Assembly: GCA_964411125.1 (NCBI GenBank)
Contig: CAYPJU010000017.1
Span: 28,640-92,639 of the forward strand
Source: JBFIHF01 sp964411125
GTDB taxonomy: Bacteria > Myxococcota_A > Bradymonadia > Bradymonadales > Bradymonadaceae
Direction: 5' to 3'
DNA length: 64,000 bases
Positions 6,837 through 15,308 of the stretch are shown one piece after another; positions within the stretch are counted from its first letter, which is position 1, and every line of letters starts with the position of its first letter. A program made the translations under genes and the position numbers. The notes beneath the pieces are model-generated. The model had not been told where the DNA came from. It made no database searches and was given only the letters and a program-made list of their open reading frames with translations.

Positions 6837-8822
6837 ATGAAGATCGCGTTCACTCACAATCTCAAAGTCTCTGACGCCGAAGAACAGGCGGAGTTCGATT
6901 CCCCCGAGACCGTCGAAGCCCTCGCCGAGGCCCTGGGCTCGCTCGGTCACGACGTCCACCGCGTCGACGTCTCCGGGGTCGCCTCTCGCCTGGTCGCGCG
7001 GCTCGAGGCGCTTCAGCCCGACCTCGTCTTCAACACCGCGGAGGGCTCGCACGGGCGATATCGCGAGGCGTTCTACCCCGCCTTGTTCGAGCAGTTGCGG
7101 CTCCCTTTCACCGGAAGCGGGGCATACGTCTGCGCCGTCACGCTCGACAAACAGGCCTCGAAGCTGCTCGTCGCGCAGCACGGCGTTCCGACGCCGCGCT
7201 GGTACTTCTACGACGGTTCGAGCGAATGGAGCCCCCCCGATTTCCGCTTCCCCGTGATCGTGAAGCCGAACTTCGAGGGGAGCAGCAAGGGGATCAGCGA
7301 GTCGAGCATCGTGGAGAGCGCGGGGGAGCTTCGCCGGCTCGTCGACGAAGCCCTGCCGCGCTACCCGGCCGGCCTCCTCTGTGAGGAGTTCATCGAAGGG
7401 AGCGACGTCACCGTCCCCTACCTGCAGACGCGCGGAGTCCTCACGCCCGCCTCCTACAGCTTCGCCGAGGAGGCGGTCGCCGGCCGCCGCTGGGTGATCT
7501 ACGACTACGCCCTGAAGAACCATTCCTCCGACGCCGTCTCCGTGGAGGTCCCCGCGGCGGTGCCCGACGAAGTGCGGGAGAAAGTCCGCGAATATGCCAG
7601 GCGGGTCGTCGTCGCGCTCGGTCTCGACGACGTGGCACGCGTCGATTTTCGGGTCACCGCCGACGGTGAGATCTACTTCATCGAGGTCAATGCGTTGCCG
7701 AGCCTCGAGCCGGGGGCGTCCCTCTACGAATCGGCTCGAGACGTTGGGCTGACCACGGTCACCGAAGTTCTCGACGAGATTCTCCGCAGCGCCATCCAAC
7801 GTCAGGACATCGCCCCACGCGAGCGGGCATCCAAGATCCGTGTCGGGCTCGCCTACAACCTCAAACGGATCGACCCCCGACGAGACGACGCCGAAGCGGA
7901 GTACGACTCGCCGACGACCGTCGCCGCCATACGCGCCGCGCTCGAGTCGATGGGGCACGACGTCGTCGACCTCGAGGCGACGCCCGAACTGCTGACGGTT
8001 CTCCCCGCGGCAGACGTCGACGTCGTCTTCAACATCGCCGAGGGGCTTCACGGGCGAAACCGTGAGGCGCAGGTGCCGGCCATCCTGGAGCTGCTCGACA
8101 TTCCGTATACGGGCTCCGATCCAGCGACGCTCGCGATCACGCTCGACAAAGGCCTGGCGAAGCGGTTGGTGCGCGAGGCGGGGCATGCGACCCCACGCGC
8201 TCGACTCCTCGCCGACGCGGCTGGGATCGACGACCTGGGGTTCGACTACCCGGTCATCGCGAAGCCGAATGCCGAAGGGAGCTCGAAGGGGGTCACGTCG
8301 ACCAGCGTCTGCCGGACCCCCGCGGAGCTCGCGAAGGCGGTCGAGCAGATGACGGCCAGTTACCGCCAGGCGATCCTCGTCGAGGAGTACCTGCCTGGCC
8401 GGGAGTTCACCGTCGCGGTGCTCGGCGAACTCGAGCCGCGCGCCCTGCCGCCGATGGAGATCGTCTTCGCTGAGGAGGCGGGCGAGCTTCCCGTCTACAC
8501 CTTCGGTCACAAGATCGAGACCGAGGGGGGCGTCTCGTACGAGGTGCCGGCCAACATCGACAGTGACCTCGGTCAGCGAATCGCGGAGCTCGCAGTGGGC
8601 GTGTTCCAGACCCTCGGGTGCCGCGACGTCGCGAGGATCGACGTCAGGCTCGATGCACGGGGGGAGCCGAGCTTCATCGAGTGCAACCCGCTGCCTGGTC
8701 TGACCCCCGGTTGGTCCGACCTGTGCCAGATCGCGACGGCTTCCGGCCTCACCTACGAGAGTCTCATCGGCGAGATTCTGGCGCCAGCGCTCCGTAGACT
8801 GCAGGCCGCGAGGGCGAAGTGA
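6837..8822 (+). CDS. Tandem ATP-grasp protein: two fused D-Ala-D-Ala-ligase-like units
   Basis: The 661-residue protein is an internal duplication. Residues 1 to about 318 and about 333 to 661 can be aligned by eye: A-F-T-H-N-L-K against G-L-A-Y-N-L-K, F-D-S-P-E-T-V against Y-D-S-P-T-T-V, K-P-N-F-E-G-S-S-K-G against K-P-N-A-E-G-S-S-K-G, and the metal-binding end E-V-N-A-L-P-S-L against E-C-N-P-L-P-G-L. The K-P-x-x-E-G-S-S-x-G loop is that of the Ddl family, whose members use ATP to join D-alanines; normal Ddl is a single unit of 300-370 residues. Both halves keep the ATP- and Mg-binding motifs, so neither is obviously dead. Product and substrate are unknown. The start is the ATG at 6837; a TTG six bases earlier is less likely. 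The stop overlaps the P1 peptidase start. Confidence 0.85.
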   Translation: MKIAFTHNLKVSDAEEQAEFDSPETVEALAEALGSLGHDVHRVDVSGVASRLVARLEALQPDLVFNTAEGSHGRYREAFYPALFEQLRLPFTGSGAYVCAVTLDKQASKLLVAQHGVPTPRWYFYDGSSEWSPPDFRFPVIVKPNFEGSSKGISESSIVESAGELRRLVDEALPRYPAGLLCEEFIEGSDVTVPYLQTRGVLTPASYSFAEEAVAGRRWVIYDYALKNHSSDAVSVEVPAAVPDEVREKVREYARRVVVALGLDDVARVDFRVTADGEIYFIEVNALPSLEPGASLYESARDVGLTTVTEVLDEILRSAIQRQDIAPRERASKIRVGLAYNLKRIDPRRDDAEAEYDSPTTVAAIRAALESMGHDVVDLEATPELLTVLPAADVDVVFNIAEGLHGRNREAQVPAILELLDIPYTGSDPATLAITLDKGLAKRLVREAGHATPRARLLADAAGIDDLGFDYPVIAKPNAEGSSKGVTSTSVCRTPAELAKAVEQMTASYRQAILVEEYLPGREFTVAVLGELEPRALPPMEIVFAEEAGELPVYTFGHKIETEGGVSYEVPANIDSDLGQRIAELAVGVFQTLGCRDVARIDVRLDARGEPSFIECNPLPGLTPGWSDLCQIATASGLTYESLIGEILAPALRRLQAARAK

Positions 8823-9922
8823 CCGACGAACGATGTAGATTCCGCGACACCGGTCTTTCGCTCGGCCACTACGCAGTCGGACCCTTCAATGCGATCACGG
8901 ACGTGGAAGGGGTCCACGTCGGACACAGCACGATCGTGCGGGGAGAGGGCCCGCTCGTGCGCGGTGAGGGCCCCGTCCGCACGGGGGTCACGGCCATCCT
9001 TCCCAACGCGGGGAGCATCTTCAGCGAGCGACTGGTCGGGGGCGGTTTCGTCTTGAACGGAGCGGGCGAACTCTCCGGGCTGACCCAGGTCATCGAGTGG
9101 GGACTGGTGGAAACGCCGATCCTGCTGACCAACACGCTGGGGCTCGGGACGTGCACGCAGGCGATGGTCGACTGGATGGTCGAGCGGCACATCGGGATCG
9201 GTAACGAACACGACGTCGTAATCCCCCTGGTGGGCGAGTGCGACGATTCCTGGCTCAACGACACCGCGGGTCAGCACGTCACCCGCGAGCACGTCTTCGA
9301 GGCGATCGGCACGGCCGCGGGCGGCGTCGTCGACGAAGGGAACGTGGGAGGCGGCACCGGGATGATGACGTGCGACCTTTCAGGAGGGATAGGAACCTCC
9401 TCGCGCGTCGTCAGCATCGACGACGACCACGTCTACACCGTCGGTGTGCTGGTGATGTCCAACTTCGGCTATCTCGAAGACCTACGCGTCGACGGCGAGC
9501 CGGTGGGGCGTCGGCTCGCCAACGCATGGGGAGTGATCCAGCGACGGGTATCGTACGGCAGCATCATCGCCGTGCTCGCGACCGATGCGCCGCTGAGCCC
9601 GCTTCAGCTTTCGCGGTTGTCGAAGCGCGCCGCGCTCGGGATCGGCCGTGCCGGGTCGATCGCCGCCCATGGCAGCGGAGAGATCGTCCTCGCCTTCAGC
9701 ACGGGCAACAGCATCCCGCGCGGGACGACCAGGAAGGTGTATTCGATGGATTTCCTGTCGGATACTTTCATCAACCCGCTGTACGAAGCGACGATCGACG
9801 CGACGCAGGAGGCGATCTTGAACGCGATGTTGATGGCGACGCCGACGACGGGGCGCGACGGCCATCACGCGCGAGCGCTGACCGCCGAGCTCCTCGACGA
9901 GCACTTCACCCGCCGCAGGTGA
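8819..9922 (+). CDS. P1-family peptidase (DmpA/BapA-type Ntn hydrolase)
   Basis: The 367-residue product starts at a GTG overlapping the ATP-grasp stop by four bases (GTGA), implying translational coupling. The fold is recognisable from I-T-D-V-E-G-V-H-V-G-H, R-T-G-V-T-A-I-L-P and V-G-G-G-F-V-L-N-G-A-G-E near the N-terminus, and from H-G-S-G-E-I-V-L-A-F-S-T near residues 284-295. Family knowledge: these enzymes self-cleave before a serine that becomes the N-terminal nucleophile; Gly285-Ser286 is the candidate site. DmpA releases L- or D-amino acids from amides and esters. Most relatives have Asp where this protein has Glu288, a conservative change. No signal peptide is seen, so it acts in the cytoplasm alongside its ligase-like partner. 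Its last 17 bp overlap the convergent lipoprotein gene. Confidence 0.88.
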   Translation: MTDERCRFRDTGLSLGHYAVGPFNAITDVEGVHVGHSTIVRGEGPLVRGEGPVRTGVTAILPNAGSIFSERLVGGGFVLNGAGELSGLTQVIEWGLVETPILLTNTLGLGTCTQAMVDWMVERHIGIGNEHDVVIPLVGECDDSWLNDTAGQHVTREHVFEAIGTAAGGVVDEGNVGGGTGMMTCDLSGGIGTSSRVVSIDDDHVYTVGVLVMSNFGYLEDLRVDGEPVGRRLANAWGVIQRRVSYGSIIAVLATDAPLSPLQLSRLSKRAALGIGRAGSIAAHGSGEIVLAFSTGNSIPRGTTRKVYSMDFLSDTFINPLYEATIDATQEAILNAMLMATPTTGRDGHHARALTAELLDEHFTRRR

Positions 9923-11453
9923 GGTTGGTCGGGACGCACTGGCGCGGGATGTAGAACAATTCGGGGTCGTCGACGATCGGCTCGCACGCGAAGCCGTCGC
10001 CGCACGCCCTCGAGTCGGTGCAGGCGATGCCGCAAGCCGCACCGCCGTCCAAGTTCAGGCAGTAGTTCGCGCCCGCGCCGCAGTCCTCGTTCGTATCGCA
10101 ACTGCTGCACGCCAGCCCTTCGCCGCCGTGCGGGTTGAGCTTCGGATCTTGGTCGATGCCGTGCACCCCGTAGTAAACGTCGGGGTGGTTCGCGTTCACG
10201 CCCTGGAGCAGCGTGTTCCAAGAGACGGGGAAGTGCGTGGTGCCCTCGACGTCGGTGAACGTGAGCCAGTGGACGAAGCGTTCGATGATCTCGTACCCGG
10301 CCGAGAACGGCGTCGTGTTGACCGTGGTCACCGCGGTGGTGTTGTCCCAAGTCCGCATCGGGTTGAGCATCAGTTTGTCGACGTACGTGCGGTAGCTGTT
10401 GCAGCCGTCGAAGACGTAGATCTGGTACTTCGGCGAGAGCGCCAGGTCGGCGAACTCGTCGTCGTCGATCTCGTAGCGGGGGTGGTAATCGAGGATCATG
10501 CCGGCGTTCGCCCCGGCGTGCCCGCTGTAGATGATGACGTCGTGGTTCGCCATCGCCTCGACGGTGCGGTCGCGCAGGATCTGCTGCTCCACTCCGGCGT
10601 CGTCGTCCATCTGGGCGTGGACGATGTAGACACGCGCTTCGACCTCTTTTCCTTCCACGACCAGCGGCATCGTGAACGGAGGGGAGTCGTGGCGAAGCTC
10701 CTCGAAGGTGGAGACCGCCGAGTTCTTCCAACCGGTCTCGAACAGGTAGTCGACGGTCCACTTCGCCGTCTCGATGTCGTACCGCTCCTCGTTGTAGTCG
10801 CCCCCGAAGATGATCGAGATGTCGTAGATTCCGTCGGCGAAGAGCTCGTCGTATTTGGGGAAAGAGTCGCTGGAGGGCGAGGGGACAATTCGCACTGGCA
10901 CGGTCTGTCCCTCGAACTCGACCTCGAACATCTCGTCGGCGACTTCACCGTCGACCAGCGAGATCAGCTCGAGGGATCCGACGAGCTCCATCGCGAAGTC
11001 GAAGTTCCCCACGCCGTCCTGGGCGAGGACGCTGTACGTCTCCCCGCCGGAATACGCGCTCTTCACGTAGATGAAGTACTTGAGGAGCTCGTCCTCCTCG
11101 ATGTCGGGGTACTGCTCGCGAAGCTCGTCGTTGGAGACCTTCAGCAGTTCGTCGATCCGCTTGCGCGCGGCCCGCGTGACGTCGGCGGTCTTCTGCTCGG
11201 CGATCTCCTGGAGCGTCGCGGCCGCATCCTCTTCGCTCAGCTCCTCGAAGCCCTCTGGCAGCGGGAACGTCGCCGTTCCCTGCAGGATGAACTCGCTCGC
11301 GTTGGTGGCGATGTAGTTGTCACTCTTCCCGAAGCCGTCGGGGAGGGAGACACGCTGTCCCGCGCCGATGCCGTTCGAGGCCGAGTCTTCGCCTTCGGGC
11401 GTTCCGCACCCGAAGAGCCCCACCACCAATGCGCCTGCGATCCACTTGTTCAT
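9906..11453 (-). CDS. Lipoprotein with caspase/gingipain-like His-Cys dyad (putative clan CD peptidase)
   Basis: This encodes 515 residues. The signal peptide ends in a lipobox (G-L-F-G-C, Cys16) and a short acidic linker follows. Residues about 50-280 are an alpha/beta region with no motif I recognise. Two motifs then fit a caspase-fold active site: I-I-Y-S-G-H-A-G with His312, and Y-V-F-D-G-C-N-S-Y with Cys351. Each follows a short hydrophobic strand, and the 39-residue spacing is within the range of clan CD peptidases (caspases, gingipains, clostripain). The last 60 residues are Cys-rich, with about ten cysteines, and probably disulphide-bonded. Activity is inferred from motif and spacing only. 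The gene is convergent with the P1 peptidase, overlapping by 17 bp. Confidence 0.75.
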   Translation of the reverse strand: MNKWIAGALVVGLFGCGTPEGEDSASNGIGAGQRVSLPDGFGKSDNYIATNASEFILQGTATFPLPEGFEELSEEDAAATLQEIAEQKTADVTRAARKRIDELLKVSNDELREQYPDIEEDELLKYFIYVKSAYSGGETYSVLAQDGVGNFDFAMELVGSLELISLVDGEVADEMFEVEFEGQTVPVRIVPSPSSDSFPKYDELFADGIYDISIIFGGDYNEERYDIETAKWTVDYLFETGWKNSAVSTFEELRHDSPPFTMPLVVEGKEVEARVYIVHAQMDDDAGVEQQILRDRTVEAMANHDVIIYSGHAGANAGMILDYHPRYEIDDDEFADLALSPKYQIYVFDGCNSYRTYVDKLMLNPMRTWDNTTAVTTVNTTPFSAGYEIIERFVHWLTFTDVEGTTHFPVSWNTLLQGVNANHPDVYYGVHGIDQDPKLNPHGGEGLACSSCDTNEDCGAGANYCLNLDGGAACGIACTDSRACGDGFACEPIVDDPELFYIPRQCVPTNLTCGG

Positions 11454-11630
11454 TGCCTACCTCTCGAGAGAAACGGCCACCTGCCGCTTCGGTGCGAATG
11501 TAACAGACTTAGCAGGTCCCGTGCCATATCTTCGTGGCGCCGGGGGCCAGGCGTTCAGCGGGTTGGGGGCGAGGATCGACGGGTGGAGTCGCCACCGTCG
11601 GAAGGTCGAGTGACCATCGAGTCCGCGTAG

Positions 11631-11651
11631 CCCCTCGCGGCCGGCGAGGGG
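11631..11651 (-). terminator. GC-rich hairpin downstream of the peroxidase gene
   Basis: CCCCTCGC - GGCCG - GCGAGGGG is a perfect 8-bp stem eight bases past the stop of the peroxidase gene on its downstream side. No T-tract follows on the minus strand, so it may act as an mRNA 3' end or pause hairpin rather than a canonical intrinsic terminator. Confidence 0.4.
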
Positions 11652-11658
11652 CGGAATC

Positions 11659-12819
11659 TCAGAGGCCGTCGATTGGGAGCCCGCTCGGCACCGAGTCGGG
11701 GACGACCTCGCTCATGTCGCGGGCCGACGGATCGGTGAGCGCTTCGAGGAAGGCGACGAGCTCGTCGACCTCGGCGTCCGTGATCGGTCGTTTCGGCGTG
11801 AGAAGCGGCGAGACGCGGCTCAGGCAGTCTTCCTGGAAGTCGGGGTCGGTCACCATCGTCTCGGCGACCTGCGGGTCGATCTTGCTGACGTCGNNNNNNN
11901 NNNNNNNNNNNNNNNNNNNNNNNNNNNNNNNNNNNNNNNNNNNNNNNNNNNNNNNNNNNNNNNNNNNNNNNNNNNNNNNNNNNNNNNNNNNNNAGCGGTC
12001 GAACGGCGTGTCGGCCTTCGTGAAGGCCGACACCTCGTACGCTGCGATGGCGTTCGCCGCGTGCTGGAAGCCGATCTCCTCGAGCGGCGTCTCGGGGTAG
12101 GCCGCGGCGAACATCTTCTGGTAGCCGTCGATCGCCAGAAGCCGCTCGGTGAGGCCCGCCCAGATGCCCGGCAGGTTCGAATCGTTCTCGGCGATCTCGT
12201 TCTCGCCGATGTCACCGCGCATCTCGTGCCCCGACGTCACCGGGAACATCGCCTGCACGGCGAGGACCGAGTCGAGCCCGTCGGGGAGGTCGGCACCGGC
12301 GGGAGAGTAGAAGCGTGCGCCGTCTTCGGAGACCCGGTTGTCCCAGAACATCGTGGTCCATGCGGTCGCGCCGCGGTTGAAGATCTCGGGCGAATTGCGA
12401 GGGATGAAGCCACGGGACTCATCGAGGACGCGGCCCGGGCCGACGCGGTCTCCGCCGCCGACGCCGATGGGGAGCGAAAGTCCGTCGCTCGTCCCGAAAC
12501 CGGGGTGGTGGCAGGTCGAGCAGGCGATGTCGCGGTTGCCGCTGAGCTCGCGGTCGAAGAAGAGCGCCTGGCCGAGCTGCACCTTGGGGTCGTCGAGGGG
12601 GAGAACCTCACCGGTGTCCAACTGCGTCACGCCGGCCGAGTAGATCTGCTCGCGCAGGAAGTCGTCCGTGGTGTCGTCTCCACCCTTGTCGGGGGCGATG
12701 ATGTCGGCCTTGCCGTCATCGATGGTGGAGTCGTCGTTCGGCTGGTCGCTGTCTCCCTCTCCGCAGCCAGCGAAGAGTTGGATGGCGAGGAGAGCAGAAA
12801 GAAGGGTGGTCGGGCGCAT
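11659..12819 (-). CDS. Dihaem cytochrome c peroxidase/MauG-family lipoprotein, interrupted by an assembly gap
   Basis: The start at 12819 gives a signal peptide with a lipobox (L-F-A-G-C, Cys about 19) and an acidic linker. The first haem site is C-S-T-C-H at residues 100-104, in the family context F-F-D-R-E-L-S-G-N-R. Later family segments include R-N-S-P-E-I-F-N and the C-terminal V-A-F-L-E-A-L-T-D-P. CcpA/MauG-type proteins carry two haems; the second C-x-x-C-H normally sits just after the position where the run of 100 Ns begins. No second haem motif is present in the sequenced part. The frame is open on both sides of the Ns, but their true length is unknown. It would act as a periplasmic, membrane-anchored peroxidase or haem-oxidising enzyme. 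Confidence 0.85.
   Translation of the reverse strand: MRPTTLLSALLAIQLFAGCGEGDSDQPNDDSTIDDGKADIIAPDKGGDDTTDDFLREQIYSAGVTQLDTGEVLPLDDPKVQLGQALFFDRELSGNRDIACSTCHHPGFGTSDGLSLPIGVGGGDRVGPGRVLDESRGFIPRNSPEIFNRGATAWTTMFWDNRVSEDGARFYSPAGADLPDGLDSVLAVQAMFPVTSGHEMRGDIGENEIAENDSNLPGIWAGLTERLLAIDGYQKMFAAAYPETPLEEIGFQHAANAIAAYEVSAFTKADTPFDRXXXXXXXXXXXXXXXXXXXXXXXXXXXXXXXXXXDVSKIDPQVAETMVTDPDFQEDCLSRVSPLLTPKRPITDAEVDELVAFLEALTDPSARDMSEVVPDSVPSGLPIDGL
11894..11993. other. Assembly gap (100 N) inside the peroxidase gene
   Basis: Exactly 100 Ns, the conventional placeholder for a gap of unknown size. Relatives of this peroxidase carry the second haem motif and on the order of 100 residues between the flanking segments, so the real gap is probably longer than shown. 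Confidence 0.97.
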
Positions 12820-13005
12820 GAAAAAATCCTCGTTCGGTTCGATAGCGGACGGGATTGCAGATCACGTGCCAGATCCTTCGGCGCCGAGTTCTGCGGGTTT
12901 GCGGATGCTCGCCCGTGGGAACTGGCAACTTTCGCTGCCACAAAGCGTGGCATCCGTGCCACCCTGTGATCGCAAGCTCGTGTAGGGGCGGGACTTCGGC
13001 TTTCG

Positions 13006-14052
13006 ATGGTCGATTTGACGCGCCCGAAGCGCTCGACAATGATGGCCTTCTATCGATCCGACAGGTACAAGCCGATGGCCGACGTGAGCTATTTCTCCAA
13101 ATCATCCGCGCTCTTGCTCAGGACGCTCCCCTACATCGCCCTCAACGCGGTGGTATACGGCGGATTCTTTCTCGCCTCAGCCATCTGGATGTCGATCTGG
13201 GGCGGGCTCGCCTGGGCGTTCTCGGGGTTCGCGCCGATCCTCTCCTACGTCTGCGTCATCGTCGGGTTCGCAGCCGGTGGCGGAATCATCAAGTGGCTGA
13301 AGCGCTACGTCCTCTACATGGTGAAGGGAGGGCACATCGCGACCCTCACGGCGATGTTGCGAGGCACCGATGCCCCGAGCGGGTTCGAGCAGATTCAGTG
13401 GGGGAAACAGAAGATTGAGCAGCACTTCACCGACGTGAGCATGCTCTTCGGGCTCGACACGCTCATCAATGGCACGCTGAAGGCGATGTCGCGCAAACTG
13501 ATCCGGATCACGAACTGGCTGCCGCTCCCCGACAGCGCCACCGGACTGGTGCGGACCGCGACGCAGATCATGAACCGTTCGCTGACGTACGTCGACGAAG
13601 CGATCCTGTCGTACGCGATCTACCGGGACGAAGAGAGCGTCTGGGACAGCGCGCGCCACGGCGTTCTCCTCTACGCTCAGTCGTACAAGCCGATCCTCTG
13701 GACGGCGGTGAAGATCTGGCTCGCAGGGAAGCTCTTCTTCGTCGCGGTGCTCGTCGTCGTGGGCATCCCTGCGATTCTCCTGATGATGGCGTTCCCGAAT
13801 ACCGCCGGGCTGCAGCTCATCGGCATCGCGCTGGCGCTCTTCGCCGCATGGGCCGTACAGGCTGCGTTCTTCGAGCCGTTCGCGATGACCTATACGCTGG
13901 TCACCTATCACTACGAGATCGCCGACAAAGTCCCCGACCCCGAGTGGGACGAGCGGCTCCAGGGCGTCTCGACCTCCTTCCGTGAGTTGGTCGGCAAGGC
14001 GGGCCCGCTCGTTCCCCGGGCATTCCGGCCCCTTACACGTCCGAATCTCTGA
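13006..14052 (+). CDS. Polytopic membrane protein, family not recognised
   Basis: Up to 348 residues. Two hydrophobic hairpin-like regions are visible: an N-terminal pair at about 43-105 (I-A-L-N-A-V-V-Y-G-G-F-F-L-A and Y-V-C-V-I-V-G-F-A-A-G-G-G) and a C-terminal pair at about 243-300. A soluble segment of about 130 residues lies between them. The layout recalls channel-like or scaffolding membrane proteins of unknown function in Myxococcota. The start is uncertain: ATGs at 13039, 13042 and 13078 are alternatives, none with a convincing ribosome-binding site. It diverges from the peroxidase lipoprotein gene. The roughly 185 bp between them should hold both promoters, but I see no clear boxes. 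Confidence 0.75.
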   Translation: MVDLTRPKRSTMMAFYRSDRYKPMADVSYFSKSSALLLRTLPYIALNAVVYGGFFLASAIWMSIWGGLAWAFSGFAPILSYVCVIVGFAAGGGIIKWLKRYVLYMVKGGHIATLTAMLRGTDAPSGFEQIQWGKQKIEQHFTDVSMLFGLDTLINGTLKAMSRKLIRITNWLPLPDSATGLVRTATQIMNRSLTYVDEAILSYAIYRDEESVWDSARHGVLLYAQSYKPILWTAVKIWLAGKLFFVAVLVVVGIPAILLMMAFPNTAGLQLIGIALALFAAWAVQAAFFEPFAMTYTLVTYHYEIADKVPDPEWDERLQGVSTSFRELVGKAGPLVPRAFRPLTRPNL

Positions 14053-14149
14053 CCGCTCCGTGCGAGCTCGCCAATCGCCCCACCAGATGGCGACCGAGGT
14101 TGCCAGTTTGTGGGGCATCTGTGCGTCACTCCGGGTTATGCGGAGGGAG

Positions 14150-14245
14150 AGTTGTCTCGGGTTTGTTTGTGTAAGTTTTTGTTATCTATGTGTTTTTATC
14201 TGAATTTCACTCCTGCTGGATTTTGGAATGAAAGTTGTAAGTGTG
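14150..14245 (+). promoter_or_regulatory. AT-rich island upstream of the tail-fibre-like pair
   Basis: By hand count about one third of these roughly 95 bases are G or C, against about two thirds in most of the window. The stretch is T-rich on the plus strand (GTTTGTTTGTG, TTTTTGTTATC, TGTTTTTATCTG). It ends about 30 bp before the gene start at 14277, so it most likely contains the promoter and perhaps an UP-like element. I could not assign -35/-10 boxes with acceptable spacing. Confidence 0.5.
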
Positions 14246-14276
14246 CACGCCATCACGAGATTTCAGGAGAGAATCG

Positions 14277-15308
14277 ATGGCGAACGGACCGGTGTATGTG
14301 AGGTGGCTCCTGGCAGGAGCCTTGATGGTGGGTGCGGCGAACGGATTCGCCGAAGAATCGGATGGGGTCTGTGACCCCAATGCCGCGGAGGCAGCCAACG
14401 ATCCCGACTGCGCCAACCCCAATCAGGGCCCTGTCTGCGACTATGCCGACACCTGTGGCGTAGCGGAGAGCTGCGGTTCCGCCGACACCTGCGAAACCGC
14501 GACGACGTGCCTGTACGCGGACACGTGCGGCGACGCGGAGACCTGCGACACGGCGGCGTACAGCGACACCGCCGGCCACGCCGCGACGTGCGATTCGGCG
14601 ACCTTCGCGGAGACGTGCGGCACGGCCAACACGGCTGACTACGCTCTCACCGTCGGAGAGTGCACGACCGGCATCTTCGGGCTCAACGGCGCGACGAGCC
14701 CCAATTGTGGGGATCTTCGCTACGACGGAAGCCTGGGTATCGCGACGACGCCGACCGCGACCCTCGACGTCGCCGGGACGGTGGCGCTACGTGGCGATGC
14801 CACCTCCACGGGGCTGCACGTCGTGGCTGGAGGGCTCGTCGGAGTAGGGACTTCCACCCCCCAGGCGGAGCTCGACGTCTCCGGGACGATCGTCGCAACC
14901 TCGTTCGTCACGGGAGGCGCCCCGTCCCAACGGGTGAAAACGGTCCTCCCGGCCACCGATTGCAGGGTCGTCGCGGCGGCGAGCACCTGTACCAACTGTG
15001 GGGATTTCACGTCCGACGGACGGGCGCTCGCCGACGAGCTCGTGTGCGGTGTGACCCTTCCGGCCGGAGCGGTCGTCGACCGCGTGGAGTGTGCGGGGTG
15101 GGGTACGGCTCAGATGACCGTGGAGCTTCGAGACTTCTCACAGGGGGTCGTCCAGAGCTGGACGGACACCGGGGACCTCGGCGCAGCCGTGGAGCTCGCA
15201 ATCGGAGCGGTGGTGGAAGGCGGCGAGTCGCTCTCCCTGCATTTCACGACGGCACATCAATACTACGTTCAGCTCAACGGATGTCAGATCCACTACGGGG
15301 GGCTGTGA
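14277..15308 (+). CDS. Secreted tail-fibre-like protein with Cys-containing hexapeptide repeats
   Basis: The 343-residue product starts at ATG 14277, with AGGAGA six bases upstream. A signal peptide ends near A-N-G-F-A. Residues about 55-115 are a degenerate six-residue repeat of the form (Y/S/V)-A-(D/E)-(T/S)-C-(G/E), repeated about ten times. A segment with T-L-D-V-A-G-T-V, G-L-V-G-V-G-T-S-T-P and A-E-L-D-V-S-G-T follows at about 155-215. That L-D-V-(A/S)-G and G-x-G-T-x-x-P style is characteristic of trimeric beta-structured stalks of phage tail fibres and related adhesins. The C-terminal 120 residues form an unknown Cys-bearing head. It is paralogous to, and overlaps by one base with, the next gene. 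No phage genes surround it, so a surface fibre is more likely than a prophage remnant. Confidence 0.75.
   Translation: MANGPVYVRWLLAGALMVGAANGFAEESDGVCDPNAAEAANDPDCANPNQGPVCDYADTCGVAESCGSADTCETATTCLYADTCGDAETCDTAAYSDTAGHAATCDSATFAETCGTANTADYALTVGECTTGIFGLNGATSPNCGDLRYDGSLGIATTPTATLDVAGTVALRGDATSTGLHVVAGGLVGVGTSTPQAELDVSGTIVATSFVTGGAPSQRVKTVLPATDCRVVAAASTCTNCGDFTSDGRALADELVCGVTLPAGAVVDRVECAGWGTAQMTVELRDFSQGVVQSWTDTGDLGAAVELAIGAVVEGGESLSLHFTTAHQYYVQLNGCQIHYGGL

Noticed and set aside
5862..8510. A continuous minus-strand frame fusing the RmlD-like protein to a long N-terminal extension
   Set aside because: The extension is the antisense of the ATP-grasp gene. The RmlD start at 6731 has a strong ribosome-binding site and begins the Rossmann motif correctly.
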